Notes: generated by a model from the letters alone, not told the origin. A DNA stretch of 64,000 nt from JABCPE02 sp963530615 (GCA_963530615.1 CAUSDX010000003.1:1-64000); one strand, 5' to 3'; positions 26,029 to 34,396 are shown, counted from the first letter of the stretch. Numbers and translations are program-made.

Positions 26029-27300
26029 TTATAACTCTGTAAAAGAAAGCCCTCTCTCCTTTAACAATTTTTCAGATTGTTCTTTATAATAACCTGAATC
26101 TAACTTTTCTTTTAATGCTTCAAATGCAGCTAAAGTTTCATTTATTTCCGCATCTGTATGAGAAGCTGTAGGAATTAATCTTAGTAAAATATTACCTTTT
26201 GGAATTACAGGATAAACCACTACGGAAGTAAAAATACCGTAATTTTCTCTCAAATCCTTCACTAATAAAGTAGCCTCCACTGGTGAACCTTGAATAAATA
26301 CTGGCGTTACGCAAGTGTTGGTCTCTCCTAAATTAAATCCTCTCTCTCTCAATCCATTCTGTAACTTCTTCACATTTTCCCAAAGTTTAGCCTTAATTTC
26401 TGGACGACTTCTTAAAAGTTCTAATCGTTTCAATCCTCCTATAACCATTGGCATTGTTAATGATTTTGCAAAAATTTGAGAACGAAGATTAAATTTCAAA
26501 TATCTTACAATTTCTCTATCTCCTGCCACAAAAGCTCCAAAACCAGCCATTGATTTTGCAAATGTTGAAAAATAGACATCTATCTGATCTTGACACCCTT
26601 GCTCCTCTCCTGCTCCTGCACCTCTATGCCCCAAGGTTCCAAAACCATGAGCATCATCTACTAATAATCTGAAATTAAATTTCTTTTTTAATTCACAAAT
26701 TTCTTTCAGTTTTCCCTGTTGTCCTCTCATACCAAAGACCCCTTCAGTAATTACTAAAATTCCTCCACCATTTTCTTCTGCTACTTTGGTTGCTCTTTCC
26801 AAATTTTTCTCCAAACTAACCATATCATTATGTTTGTAAGTAAAACTCGTTCCAAAATGAAGCCTAACTCCATCAATAATACAAGCGTGAGAATCTGCAT
26901 CATAAACAATCACATCTCTCCTCGTTACCAAAGCATCAATGATAGATACCATACCTTGATAACCAAAATTTAACAAATACGCAGATTCTTTTTCAACAAA
27001 CTCTGCTAATTCTTTCTCTAATTGCAAATGAGCCTCAGTCTCTCCAGACATTGCTCTTGCTCCCATTGGATAAAACATTCCATATTGAGCTGCCGCTTTA
27101 GCATCCGCTTCTAAAACTTCAGGATGATTACAAAGTCCTAAATAATCATTTGCTGACCAAAAAACCACCTCTCTTCCCTGAAATTTCATTCTCGGTCCAA
27201 TAGGCCCCTCTAACTTTGGAAAAATAAAATACCCTTCTCCATAATCCGCGAACTGACCTAACGGTCCTGGATTTTGCTTAATTCTTTCAAAAATATCCAT
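26029..27300 (-). CDS. Alpha-oxoamine synthase, probable cysteate fatty acyltransferase (CapB/SulA type)
   Basis: A fold-type I PLP enzyme of 423 residues that condenses an amino acid with an acyl thioester. The PLP lysine is Lys249 in FSTFAKSMAGFGAF; His138 (DADSHAC), Asp215 and His218 (VDDAHGFGTLG) complete the site. The TFAKS sequence is of the serine-palmitoyltransferase kind, unlike the TLGKALGG of KBL, the usual automatic name. Eighteen nt upstream is a cystathionine-synthase-like gene. In flavobacteria these two enzyme types make capnine: cysteate synthase, then condensation with a fatty acyl thioester. Capnine is therefore my preferred reading; serine palmitoyltransferase or KBL remain possible. 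Confidence 0.7.
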   Translation of the reverse strand: MDIFERIKQNPGPLGQFADYGEGYFIFPKLEGPIGPRMKFQGREVVFWSANDYLGLCNHPEVLEADAKAAAQYGMFYPMGARAMSGETEAHLQLEKELAEFVEKESAYLLNFGYQGMVSIIDALVTRRDVIVYDADSHACIIDGVRLHFGTSFTYKHNDMVSLEKNLERATKVAEENGGGILVITEGVFGMRGQQGKLKEICELKKKFNFRLLVDDAHGFGTLGHRGAGAGEEQGCQDQIDVYFSTFAKSMAGFGAFVAGDREIVRYLKFNLRSQIFAKSLTMPMVIGGLKRLELLRSRPEIKAKLWENVKKLQNGLRERGFNLGETNTCVTPVFIQGSPVEATLLVKDLRENYGIFTSVVVYPVIPKGNILLRLIPTASHTDAEINETLAAFEALKEKLDSGYYKEQSEKLLKERGLSFTEL

Positions 27301-27318
27301 AATTTCTTATTTTAATCT

Positions 27319-28347
27319 CTATTTTATAATTATTTCTTCGTTGTATTGACAAAATTTACTTTTAGTAAATCCCTGCTCTCTCATCCAATCATCACTATAT
27401 ATTTTAGTCATATATTTAGAACCATGATCTGGAAAAATCAAGACTACACAATCCTCTTCACTAAAAGGATTCGCCTCTGCATATTGCATCAAACCTTGTA
27501 CTACAGCCCCTGTTGTATACCCCCCCATAATTGCTTCTTTCATTGCAATTTCACGAGTCATATAAGCACTATCTTCGTCATTTACTCTCACATATTCATC
27601 AATTTGATTAAAAAGTAAAGTATCTGGAATTAAATTTTTTCCAAGTCCTTCTATTTGATAAGAATGAATTTCACTTTTATCAATTTTCCCTGTTTCATGA
27701 TAAGTTTTTAGAATAGAACCATCAGCATCTACTCCTATAATTTTGATATTAGGATTTTTTTCTTTCAAATACTTCGCTGCCCCAGAGAGTGTCCCTCCCG
27801 TTCCCGTACAAGCTATTAAATGAGTAATTTTTCCTTGTGTCTGCTCCCAAATCTCTTTTCCAGTAGTCAAATAATGAGCTTCTATATTTAACTCATTAAA
27901 ATACTGATTAATATAAATAGAATTAGGTGTTTCTTCTGCTATTTTCTTCGCTACCTCATAGTAAGAACGAGGGTCATCTGCTGGAACACTTGCAGGACAA
28001 ACATAAACTTTCGCTCCTAACGCTCGTAAAAATGCAATTTTTTCTGGTTTGGTTTTATCACTTACTGCCAAAACACATTGATAGCCCTTAATGATACTTA
28101 TCATTGCCAAAGAAAATCCCGTATTTCCTGATGTAGTCTCTACGATAGTAGCCCCTGGCGTCAAAATTCCTCGCTCCTCAGCAACTTTTATAATATGTAA
28201 TGCAATCCTATCTTTTACCGAATGTCCTGGGTTAAATGCTTCCAATTTAGCATATACTTTTGCAGAAATTCCTTCTACTACATGATTTAATTTAACCATC
28301 GGCGTATTCCCCACCAAATCTAAAATACTATTATAAACATTATCCAT
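27319..28347 (-). CDS. Fold-type II PLP lyase/synthase, probable cysteate synthase (CapA type)
   Basis: A 342-residue relative of cysteine synthase and cystathionine beta-synthase. PLP Lys45 lies in NPGHSVKDRIA, the substrate loop is TTSGNTGFSLA (Ser73-Gly77), and the phosphate cup is CTGTGGTLSGAAKYL. There are no CBS regulatory domains. Alone it would be called cysK/cysM, but its pairing with an SPT-like enzyme suggests that it makes L-cysteate from O-phosphoserine and sulfite, as described for capnine producers. That assignment rests on gene context. It has its own -7 element and heads the operon. Confidence 0.7.
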   Translation of the reverse strand: MDNVYNSILDLVGNTPMVKLNHVVEGISAKVYAKLEAFNPGHSVKDRIALHIIKVAEERGILTPGATIVETTSGNTGFSLAMISIIKGYQCVLAVSDKTKPEKIAFLRALGAKVYVCPASVPADDPRSYYEVAKKIAEETPNSIYINQYFNELNIEAHYLTTGKEIWEQTQGKITHLIACTGTGGTLSGAAKYLKEKNPNIKIIGVDADGSILKTYHETGKIDKSEIHSYQIEGLGKNLIPDTLLFNQIDEYVRVNDEDSAYMTREIAMKEAIMGGYTTGAVVQGLMQYAEANPFSEEDCVVLIFPDHGSKYMTKIYSDDWMREQGFTKSKFCQYNEEIIIK

Positions 28348-28372
28348 TCAAAAAAAATTCTATAATTCTTCA

Positions 28373-28380
28373 CAAAAATA
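28373..28380 (-). promoter_or_regulatory. -7 element of the predicted capnine operon
   Basis: TATTTTTG on the minus strand, 26 nt before the ATG of the first gene. Confidence 0.5.
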
Positions 28381-28444
28381 AAAAATTATAAAAACATATA
28401 CCTTCTCATTACTTCTAAAAGAAAGTTAATTTTTATAATTTAAT

Positions 28445-28801
28445 TCACTCTAAATACTTTTTCCAAACTCCAAAAGCTAATAGTATACCAACCATATCTG
28501 CAACCCAATCTAATATTTCCATAGACCTACCTAAATCCATAGCTTCCTGTAATACCTCTGTTATCAAAGCATATCCACCCATTATTCCTAAAAAAATTAG
28601 GAATCTATTTTTTACGAAAGATAACAAATAACTAAAAGCTAATAAAGCAAAAAGGAAGACATGAACACATTTATCCATTCCTTCAAAATTTAACGGTAAA
28701 TCTTTTGACTTTATCTTTATAGGTTTGAGTAATATATATGTGAGAAATGCCCAATAAATGGGCAATATTCTATATCTAAATAAACGGCGTATTTTATCCA
28801 A
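28445..28801 (-). CDS. VanZ-like family membrane protein
   Basis: A 118-residue protein with four hydrophobic segments and the VanZ-like pattern: MDKCVHVFLFALLAFSY in helix two and TEVLQEAMDLGRSMEILDW before the last helix. VanZ itself raises teicoplanin resistance, but most relatives have no known job. It overlaps the end of gcvH by eight bases, so it is translated together with gcvH; I know of no functional link. Confidence 0.75.
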   Translation of the reverse strand: MDKIRRLFRYRILPIYWAFLTYILLKPIKIKSKDLPLNFEGMDKCVHVFLFALLAFSYLLSFVKNRFLIFLGIMGGYALITEVLQEAMDLGRSMEILDWVADMVGILLAFGVWKKYLE

Positions 28802-29171
28802 TAACTTCCTGATATTGTTTATCTGTCAATAATCCTGATAAATCAGCACCTTCTTCTATCTGTAATTTAATAATCCACCCCTTTCCATAAGGTTCTGTAT
28901 TTATCAACTCTGGCTCATCTTCCAAACTTTGATTAAACTCAATTATTTTCCCAGAAACGGGTAAATATAAATCTGATACAGTCTTCACAGCTTCCACACT
29001 TCCATAAATCTCCCCTGCTTTTAATGTATCTTCCACACTGTCTACATCTACAAAAACAATATCTCCCAATTCCCCTTGTGCGAAATCTGTAATTCCTATA
29101 ACAGCAATATTTTCATCAACCCTTACCCATGCATGGTCCTTTGTGTATTTTAATTCTTCTGGTATGTTCAT
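28794..29171 (-). CDS. gcvH: Glycine cleavage system H protein
   Basis: The lipoyl carrier that shuttles the aminomethyl group between the P, T and L proteins of glycine cleavage. The 125-residue length is standard. The lipoylated residue is Lys63 in GSVEAVKTVSDLYLPVSG. The N-terminal YTKDHAWVRVDE and GDIVFVDV are family hallmarks. The other gcv genes are not in this window. It has a well-formed promoter and is divergent from a TetR-type gene. Confidence 0.96.
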   Translation of the reverse strand: MNIPEELKYTKDHAWVRVDENIAVIGITDFAQGELGDIVFVDVDSVEDTLKAGEIYGSVEAVKTVSDLYLPVSGKIIEFNQSLEDEPELINTEPYGKGWIIKLQIEEGADLSGLLTDKQYQEVIG

Positions 29172-29188
29172 TTTGATTTATTTTTCTT

Positions 29189-29219
29189 CAAATTTAATAT
29201 TTTTTATTAGATAAAACAA
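29189..29219 (-). promoter_or_regulatory. Promoter of gcvH
   Basis: Minus strand TTG (29219-29217), 20 nt, TAAATTTG (29196-29189), about 18 nt before the ATG. A second TAAATTTG lies at 29224-29217 and could be an alternative. Confidence 0.6.
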
Positions 29220-29277
29220 ATTTAATTTACAACAATAGAAATAATCTATTTTCTTTCATATTCTAACTTAATTTTTC

Positions 29278-29285
29278 TAAATTTG
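29278..29285 (+). promoter_or_regulatory. -7 element of the TetR gene
   Basis: TAAATTTG, 18 nt before the ATG. Confidence 0.5.
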
Positions 29286-29303
29286 TGAAAACTACAATAA
29301 ATT

Positions 29304-29933
29304 ATGCCTAAAAAATTCAATCCAAAACAATTACATATCCTAAATGTAGCAGAGGAACTCATCTCCAAAAACGGCTTCAAAGATACCTCCATAAGAGATA
29401 TTTCCTCCAAGGCAAAAGTAAATGTAGCTATGATTTCTTATTATTTTGGGTCAAAGGAAAAAATGATGAATGCCCTTTATGAGTATCGAGTGCAAAGGAG
29501 TAAAGAAAAATTTTCAGAATTTACCCAAACTATCATTCACGGAAGACCCGACATGCAACTAAAAGAACTTATCAATTTCTTCGTGGGGGAACTTTTAAGA
29601 TATAAGCATTTTCATGGTTTTGTTACACAAGAAATGCAACATGATGAAAGTACTCGGGATTTATTAACTGACTTCTATATTATTGCAGTAAATATTATTG
29701 AGCGAATTATAGAAAGAGGCATCTCCATTGGACTGTTTACAAAGGCTATAAAAGCAGAAGATTTACTCTCTACACTCATTGGAACTGTTTTATTTACCAT
29801 TAGGAATAAAGGATTTTATGCCAAATTTCTAAATTGCCACACAAGAGATTTACCCTACAATATAGAAGAAAAAGTAAAATCACATCTCATTAATTGCACA
29901 TTCTCACTTTTAGGATATGATGAGAGATTATAA
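29304..29933 (+). CDS. TetR/AcrR family transcriptional regulator
   Basis: A DNA-binding regulator of 209 residues. The N-terminal helix-turn-helix domain is typical: ILNVAEELISKNGFKDTSIR, then ISSKAKVNVAMISYYFGSKE. The ligand domain has a C-terminal cap like those of several flavobacterial regulators next to efflux systems. It is transcribed alone and divergent from gcvH. No obvious target gene or operator palindrome was recognised; a decayed efflux adaptor lies 4 kb away, which may or may not be related. Confidence 0.88.
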   Translation: MPKKFNPKQLHILNVAEELISKNGFKDTSIRDISSKAKVNVAMISYYFGSKEKMMNALYEYRVQRSKEKFSEFTQTIIHGRPDMQLKELINFFVGELLRYKHFHGFVTQEMQHDESTRDLLTDFYIIAVNIIERIIERGISIGLFTKAIKAEDLLSTLIGTVLFTIRNKGFYAKFLNCHTRDLPYNIEEKVKSHLINCTFSLLGYDERL

Positions 29934-29962
29934 AAATAATTTTTCGTATGAATAAAAAATTA

Positions 29963-29970
29963 TATCTTTG
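29963..29970 (+). promoter_or_regulatory. -7 element of bamD
   Basis: TATCTTTG, 26 nt before the ATG. Confidence 0.55.
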
Positions 29971-29996
29971 TAATTTAATCATTTCTTAAACTTTTT

Positions 29997-30860
29997 ATGA
30001 AAAAATATATTGTATTAGCTACCATCTCAACGGTATTCTTCTCTTGTAACAGACAACATAATCTAGCCATGAAAAGTGCTGATAAAGAATTTATTCTCAG
30101 TACAGCTAATGATTTTTACGCAAGAAAAAAATGGTCTAAAGCTATTTCCTTATATGACCGTTTACCTAATCTAGTTGCTGGGACAGAAGATGCTCCAGAG
30201 GTAGTTTTCAAGTCCGCTTATGCTAATTTTTATGATAAAAATTATAAATTGGCAGGACATCAATTCAGAAATTTTGCTAATACCTTTACTCGTGATATAA
30301 GAAGAGAAGAAGCAGCTTACATGTCTGCCGTTTCTTACTATGAGGAATCTCCTGAATATAACCTTGACCAATCTAGTACAGAATCGGCAATAAATTATCT
30401 TCAAGATTTCTTAAATGATTACCCAAACTCCGAAAGAGCAGAAGAAGCAAATAAAAAAATAGAAATTCTTACTAATAAATTAGAAAAAAAACACTACGAA
30501 TATGCTAGACAATATTTCAAAATGGCAGATTATCGCAGTGCTGTAGTTTCTTTTGAAAATTTATTAGAGGATTATCCTAGTACAAAATACAGACAACAAA
30601 GCATAGATTACATCATGAAGGCTAAATTTGAGTTAGGTATGCATTCCATCTATGATTTGAAAAAAGATCGTTTGGAAAATGCTATTGCTTATGCCCGACA
30701 AATAGAAAATGATTATCCCAACACCAATTCAGCCAAAGACGCCCTTTCCATGAAAGAAAAACTAACCAAAGAATTGGAAAAACACCTCATCATCATGAAA
30801 GAAGTGGAGGCAAAAAAAGCAGAATTCCTTGAAAAACAAAAAGAAAGAGAACACAATTAA
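29997..30860 (+). CDS. bamD: Outer membrane protein assembly factor BamD
   Basis: A lipoprotein part of the BAM complex that folds barrel proteins into the outer membrane. The 287 residues start with a lipoprotein signal (Cys17 in VFFSC), followed by about five tetratricopeptide-like repeats (for example FYARKKWSKAISLYDRL, YFKMADYRSAVVSFENLLED and YPNSERAEEA). The C-terminal tail is a charged helix. It stands before rpoZ and coaBC, as usual in Bacteroidota. Confidence 0.9.
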   Translation: MKKYIVLATISTVFFSCNRQHNLAMKSADKEFILSTANDFYARKKWSKAISLYDRLPNLVAGTEDAPEVVFKSAYANFYDKNYKLAGHQFRNFANTFTRDIRREEAAYMSAVSYYEESPEYNLDQSSTESAINYLQDFLNDYPNSERAEEANKKIEILTNKLEKKHYEYARQYFKMADYRSAVVSFENLLEDYPSTKYRQQSIDYIMKAKFELGMHSIYDLKKDRLENAIAYARQIENDYPNTNSAKDALSMKEKLTKELEKHLIIMKEVEAKKAEFLEKQKEREHN

Positions 30861-30870
30861 TTTCAAATTT

Positions 30871-30900
30871 TGTTTTTCCTTTTTAATTTATTTATATTTG
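30871..30900 (+). promoter_or_regulatory. Promoter of rpoZ
   Basis: TTG (30871-30873), 19 nt, TATATTTG (30893-30900), 19 nt before the ATG. It lies in the short gap after bamD, so rpoZ can be read independently. Confidence 0.65.
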
Positions 30901-30919
30901 CAAAATAATTTTTCCCAAG

Positions 30920-31240
30920 ATGAGAAACATTAAAAATACCAAAGCAGAAACAAACACTATCACTTATGATAGAAATACCATAGAAGAAAAAGTGGGGAGC
31001 ATCTACGAGGCCATTGTAATCATGGGTAGAAGAGCAGAGCAAATCAACTCTGAAATCAGAACTGAACTTCATAATAAATTAGATGAGTTTGCCGTTCATA
31101 ATGCTACTTTAGAAGAAGTTTTTGAAAATAGAGAGCAAATAGAAATCTCTAAACATTATGAAAAACTTCCAAAACCTACCTCTATTGCTATTAGAGAATG
31201 GCTGGATGATGAAATATATTTCAGAAAAACCGACAAATAA
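30920..31240 (+). CDS. rpoZ: DNA-directed RNA polymerase omega subunit, Bacteroidota type
   Basis: A 106-residue protein with the divergent omega form of this phylum. The conserved stretch is SIYEAIVIMGRRAEQINSEI, corresponding to the RxxQI segment in which omega clamps the beta-prime subunit. The C-terminal part (PKPTSIAIREWLDDEI) is typical of flavobacterial copies. It is followed by a strong terminator, which isolates it from coaBC. Confidence 0.85.
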   Translation: MRNIKNTKAETNTITYDRNTIEEKVGSIYEAIVIMGRRAEQINSEIRTELHNKLDEFAVHNATLEEVFENREQIEISKHYEKLPKPTSIAIREWLDDEIYFRKTDK

Positions 31241-31268
31241 AGTTTCTCTTTTCATATTATTAAAATTG

Positions 31269-31298
31269 AGTTGTAGTATTTTTACTACAACTTTTTTA
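31269..31298 (+). terminator. Terminator of rpoZ
   Basis: A ten-pair stem AGTTGTAGTA/TACTACAACT with a TTTT loop and a T-run. Confidence 0.85.
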
Positions 31299-31331
31299 TT
31301 TGCTATATTTTTATAGATATTTTTAATTATT

Positions 31332-31339
31332 TACCTTTG
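31332..31339 (+). promoter_or_regulatory. -7 element almost touching the coaBC start
   Basis: TACCTTTG ends five nt before the coaBC ATG. With the usual spacing the transcript would begin at or next to the A of the start codon. Confidence 0.55.
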
Positions 31340-31344
31340 CTTAC

Positions 31345-32541
31345 ATGAAAACATTACAAGGAAAAAAAATCCTTATAGGAATTACGGGAGGCATTGCCGC
31401 TTATAAAATCAATCATTTAGTCAGAGATTTTATCAAAAATGGTGCAGAAGTTCAGGTCATTTTAACACCATCTGCTAAAGATTTCGTTAGCCCTCTTACC
31501 TTATCCACATTATCCCAAAAACCTGTTTATAGCGATTTTACTACCCCAAACGGAGAGTGGAATAATCATGTAGATTTAGCTCTCTGGGCTGATGTGATGC
31601 TCATCGCTCCTTGTACCGCTAATACTCTATCCAAAATAGCAAATGGAAATTGCGATAATCTTCTTATGGCAACTTACCTTTCTGCAAAATGCCCTATCTT
31701 TATAGCTCCTGCTATGGACTTAGACATGTATGCACACCCCTCTACTCAAAGGAATTTATCTATCGCTGAGGAATATGGACACATCATCATTCCTGCCGAA
31801 GAAGGCGAGTTGGCAAGTGGTCTTATAGGAAAAGGAAGAATGGCAGAGCCTGAAACTATTTTCAAATATATTCATGATTTTTTTCATCAGGAGGCTTCTT
31901 CGTTGAGTGGAAAGCATATCCTCATCACAGCTGGGCCTACTTATGAAGCCATTGACCCTGTCAGATTTATCGGTAATCATTCTTCTGGAAAGATGGGCTA
32001 TGCCCTTGCCGAAGAAGCTCACGGAAGAGGTGCGAAAGTAACGCTTATCTCTGGCCCAAGTGCCTTAACACCTCCGCAGGGGATTGACTTTCACAAGGTA
32101 ACTACCGCCCAAGAGATGTTTGACCAAGTTTTCAACCATTACTCCCAAGCAGATATTGCTATTATGAGTGCAGCCGTTGCAGACTATACCCCTAAGGTTG
32201 TCGCTTCTGAAAAAATCAAAAAAAATGAGGAAGAAATGACCTTAACATTAGTCAAAAACCCTGATATTCTCAAAACTATGGGCGAAAGAAAGCAACATCA
32301 GTGGTTGGTGGGATTTGCTTTAGAAACCGAAAATGAAGAGGAAAATGCGAAGGGAAAACTACAGAGAAAAAATTTAGATATGATAGTTCTCAACTCGCTA
32401 AAAGATAAAGGCGCAGGTTTCCAACAGGACACGAATAAAATAAAAATCATCACTGATACGGAGCAAAAAGAATTTTCTCTAAAATCAAAAAAAGAGGTCG
32501 CCAAAGACATTCTCAATTTCATAGAAAATAAGATTTCATAA
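31345..32541 (+). CDS. coaBC: Bifunctional phosphopantothenoylcysteine decarboxylase/phosphopantothenate-cysteine ligase
   Basis: Two steps of coenzyme A synthesis in one 398-residue protein. The FMN-binding CoaC half starts with KKILIGITGGIAAYK; its catalytic His is in WNNHVDLALWADV, followed by LIAPCTANTLSKIANG and the flavin site APAMDLDMY. The CoaB half begins near 187 with ILITAGPTYEAIDPVRFIGN and HSSGKMGYALAEEA, and has the KIKK lysines. The gene can be transcribed from a promoter almost on its ATG and ends in a terminator; DUF4835 and recN, often next in related genomes, are absent here. Confidence 0.95.
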   Translation: MKTLQGKKILIGITGGIAAYKINHLVRDFIKNGAEVQVILTPSAKDFVSPLTLSTLSQKPVYSDFTTPNGEWNNHVDLALWADVMLIAPCTANTLSKIANGNCDNLLMATYLSAKCPIFIAPAMDLDMYAHPSTQRNLSIAEEYGHIIIPAEEGELASGLIGKGRMAEPETIFKYIHDFFHQEASSLSGKHILITAGPTYEAIDPVRFIGNHSSGKMGYALAEEAHGRGAKVTLISGPSALTPPQGIDFHKVTTAQEMFDQVFNHYSQADIAIMSAAVADYTPKVVASEKIKKNEEEMTLTLVKNPDILKTMGERKQHQWLVGFALETENEEENAKGKLQRKNLDMIVLNSLKDKGAGFQQDTNKIKIITDTEQKEFSLKSKKEVAKDILNFIENKIS

Positions 32542-32547
32542 ATAATG

Positions 32548-32587
32548 AAGAGCAACCGAAAGAAATTCTGGTTGCTCTTTTATTTTT
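32548..32587 (+). terminator. Terminator of coaBC
   Basis: A ten-pair stem AAGAGCAACC/GGTTGCTCTT followed by TTATTTTT. Confidence 0.8.
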
Positions 32588-32608
32588 AAGAGTCGTTAAG
32601 TTTTTATT

Positions 32609-33169
32609 CTATTTATTTTTCTCTAAAAAACGATGCACCTGCGAGGAGTTCCAATCTGCCGCCCCTGAATCTTTCTTTAATATTTCGCCGTTTTTACTGA
32701 TGATAAAAGTCGTAGGGAAAACATTAAAATGAAGAATTTCAGGGAGCTGACTGCTATCAATCATATAAACGGGAACGGTATATTGGTTCTTTTCTAAGAA
32801 ATCCCTTACTTTCTGCTCTTCATCTTGCATTGCTATCAGTACGAAATGAGCATTCTCCTTCTGCTTCATGTATAATTCTTGAATACTCGGAAACTCTGCT
32901 CTACATGGCGGACACCAGCTTCCCCAAAAATTAAGAAATAAGGTCTTCCCATAGAAGTCTGAGAGGTGAGCATCAGGGACATTGATGCCTTTCAGCTCAA
33001 TATCATACTCCTCTTTCCTTAAAACTCCCTGCACACTTCCCTCCTCTACTGATGGACTGAACAAGAAAACTCTCATCACTCGTTCTCTAACACCTGGTAC
33101 AAAGAAAAACACCAATACAAAAACTATAAATACAATGTTTCCTTTATTCTTTTTAATAAAATCTTTCAT
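32609..33169 (-). CDS. Thioredoxin-like (TlpA/redoxin) protein with membrane anchor
   Basis: A 186-residue thiol-disulfide oxidoreductase predicted to face the periplasm. One N-terminal helix (about 10-26) anchors it; the thioredoxin domain has GKTLFLNFWGSWCPPCRAEF with the redox pair Cys86/Cys89, and the cis-proline is in FPTTFII. The partner is unknown; cytochrome c maturation or peroxide reduction are possible. It lies downstream of miaA on the same strand, but a 312-nt gap with a repeat array separates them. Confidence 0.82.
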   Translation of the reverse strand: MKDFIKKNKGNIVFIVFVLVFFFVPGVRERVMRVFLFSPSVEEGSVQGVLRKEEYDIELKGINVPDAHLSDFYGKTLFLNFWGSWCPPCRAEFPSIQELYMKQKENAHFVLIAMQDEEQKVRDFLEKNQYTVPVYMIDSSQLPEILHFNVFPTTFIISKNGEILKKDSGAADWNSSQVHRFLEKNK

Positions 33170-33205
33170 TTTTTTATTCTAAAAATTAGTTTTAATCTTT
33201 TCACA

Positions 33206-33353
33206 CTTCTTATTTTGCTCAAACTTTTGGTTTCTACTAAATCAGCCATCTTATTTTGCTTAAACCTTTGGTTTCTACTAAATCAGTCATCTTATTTTGT
33301 TCAATCCATTGGGTTTCTGCCAAATCAGTCATCTTATTTCGCTAAATCCATTG
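33206..33353. repeat. Tandem array of 41-42 bp units (about 3.5 copies)
   Basis: Units at 33206-33246 (41), 33247-33287 (41), 33288-33329 (42) and a partial one from 33330. The shared core is CATCTTATTTTG at the start and CTAAATCAG near the end. On the minus strand the units read MTDLxETKxLSKxxK, a 14-residue repeat, with the two 41-bp units out of frame by one base. The rest of this 312-nt gap (33170-33481) shows no gene and no clear promoter. Confidence 0.8.
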
Positions 33354-33481
33354 TTCCGAACTATTTATGAATTCATCAATGCTTCCTTTTTCATTTTCCT
33401 GTCAATTATATATTCATCATTCCATGAAAAAATGTTTTTTCTTGCTTTCATAAAATCATTATCAGCTCAAATCTTTATTGC

Positions 33482-34396
33482 CTACTCATTTATGCGTTCA
33501 TATTTTTGTAAAAAAATGCTTAAATCCTCTTTTATGTAATCATAATTGAGCCACTGGACATGATTGAGCTTTTTAAGCCAAGTTAATTGTCTCTTGGCAT
33601 ATCTTCTGGAGTTTTTCTTAATCTCTGAAACGGCAAAATCCAAATCCCAATCCCCATCAAAATACTTAAACAGCTCGGCATATCCTACCGTTTGCAATGC
33701 GGTATTGTTTCGGTAAAGGAGAAGATTTTTAGCCTCTTGTAAGAGTCCTTGCTCCATCATTTTATCTACTCTTTGGTTTATTCTGTCATACATCACCTCT
33801 CGCTCTGCTGTGAGACCTATCCTTATCGTTTCAAAATTTCTTTGTGGCAAAGGCTGAGCGATATTCTCTATATAGGTCTTCCCTGTTTGCCAAATAATAT
33901 CCAATGCTCTGAGCAGACGGCGAGGGTTTTCCCTATCCACCACCTGATAATATTCCTTATCAGCTTCCTCTAACATGTTTTGGAGGGTTTCTATTCCCTT
34001 TTCTCTCCAAATCTGCTCCAGCTGACGCTGATTTTCTTCATTAGCTTCAGGCAGATTATTCAGCCCCTCCACCAAAGCTTTCTCATACATCCCAGAACCT
34101 CCCACCAAAACCACTTCATCAAACTTCAAAAACAGCTCTTCTAACTTTGCCAAAGCATCTATCTCATACTGCCCGATAGAATACTCCTCCTCTACACTTA
34201 AATTCCCAATAAAATGATGCTTAACCTCCGCTAGTTCATCTCCGTCTGGTGCAGCTGTCCCAATAGGCATTTCCTTAAAAAATTGCCTTGCATCACATGA
34301 CAAAATCTCTGTATCAAAGTGCTTGGCTACTAAAATAGCCAGCTTGGTTTTACCAATCCCCGTAGGACCTACAATAGAAAATAGTCTTTTCTTCAT
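33482..34396 (-). CDS. miaA: tRNA dimethylallyltransferase
   Basis: It adds a dimethylallyl group to A37 of tRNAs that read codons beginning with U. In 304 residues it has the P-loop VGPTGIGKTKLA (Lys16), the DMAPP site LSCDARQFFKEMPIGTAAP, LVGGSGMYEKALVEGLN, and the C-terminal RRYAKRQLTWLKK that binds tRNA. Ends and length are standard. Downstream lies the second tandem repeat array. Confidence 0.95.
   Translation of the reverse strand: MKKRLFSIVGPTGIGKTKLAILVAKHFDTEILSCDARQFFKEMPIGTAAPDGDELAEVKHHFIGNLSVEEEYSIGQYEIDALAKLEELFLKFDEVVLVGGSGMYEKALVEGLNNLPEANEENQRQLEQIWREKGIETLQNMLEEADKEYYQVVDRENPRRLLRALDIIWQTGKTYIENIAQPLPQRNFETIRIGLTAEREVMYDRINQRVDKMMEQGLLQEAKNLLLYRNNTALQTVGYAELFKYFDGDWDLDFAVSEIKKNSRRYAKRQLTWLKKLNHVQWLNYDYIKEDLSIFLQKYERINE

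Noticed and set aside
26029..27300. 2-amino-3-ketobutyrate CoA ligase (kbl) as the call
   Set aside because: The PLP-lysine motif is of the SPT type and there is no threonine dehydrogenase next to it; the pairing with a CBS-like gene fits capnine synthesis better.
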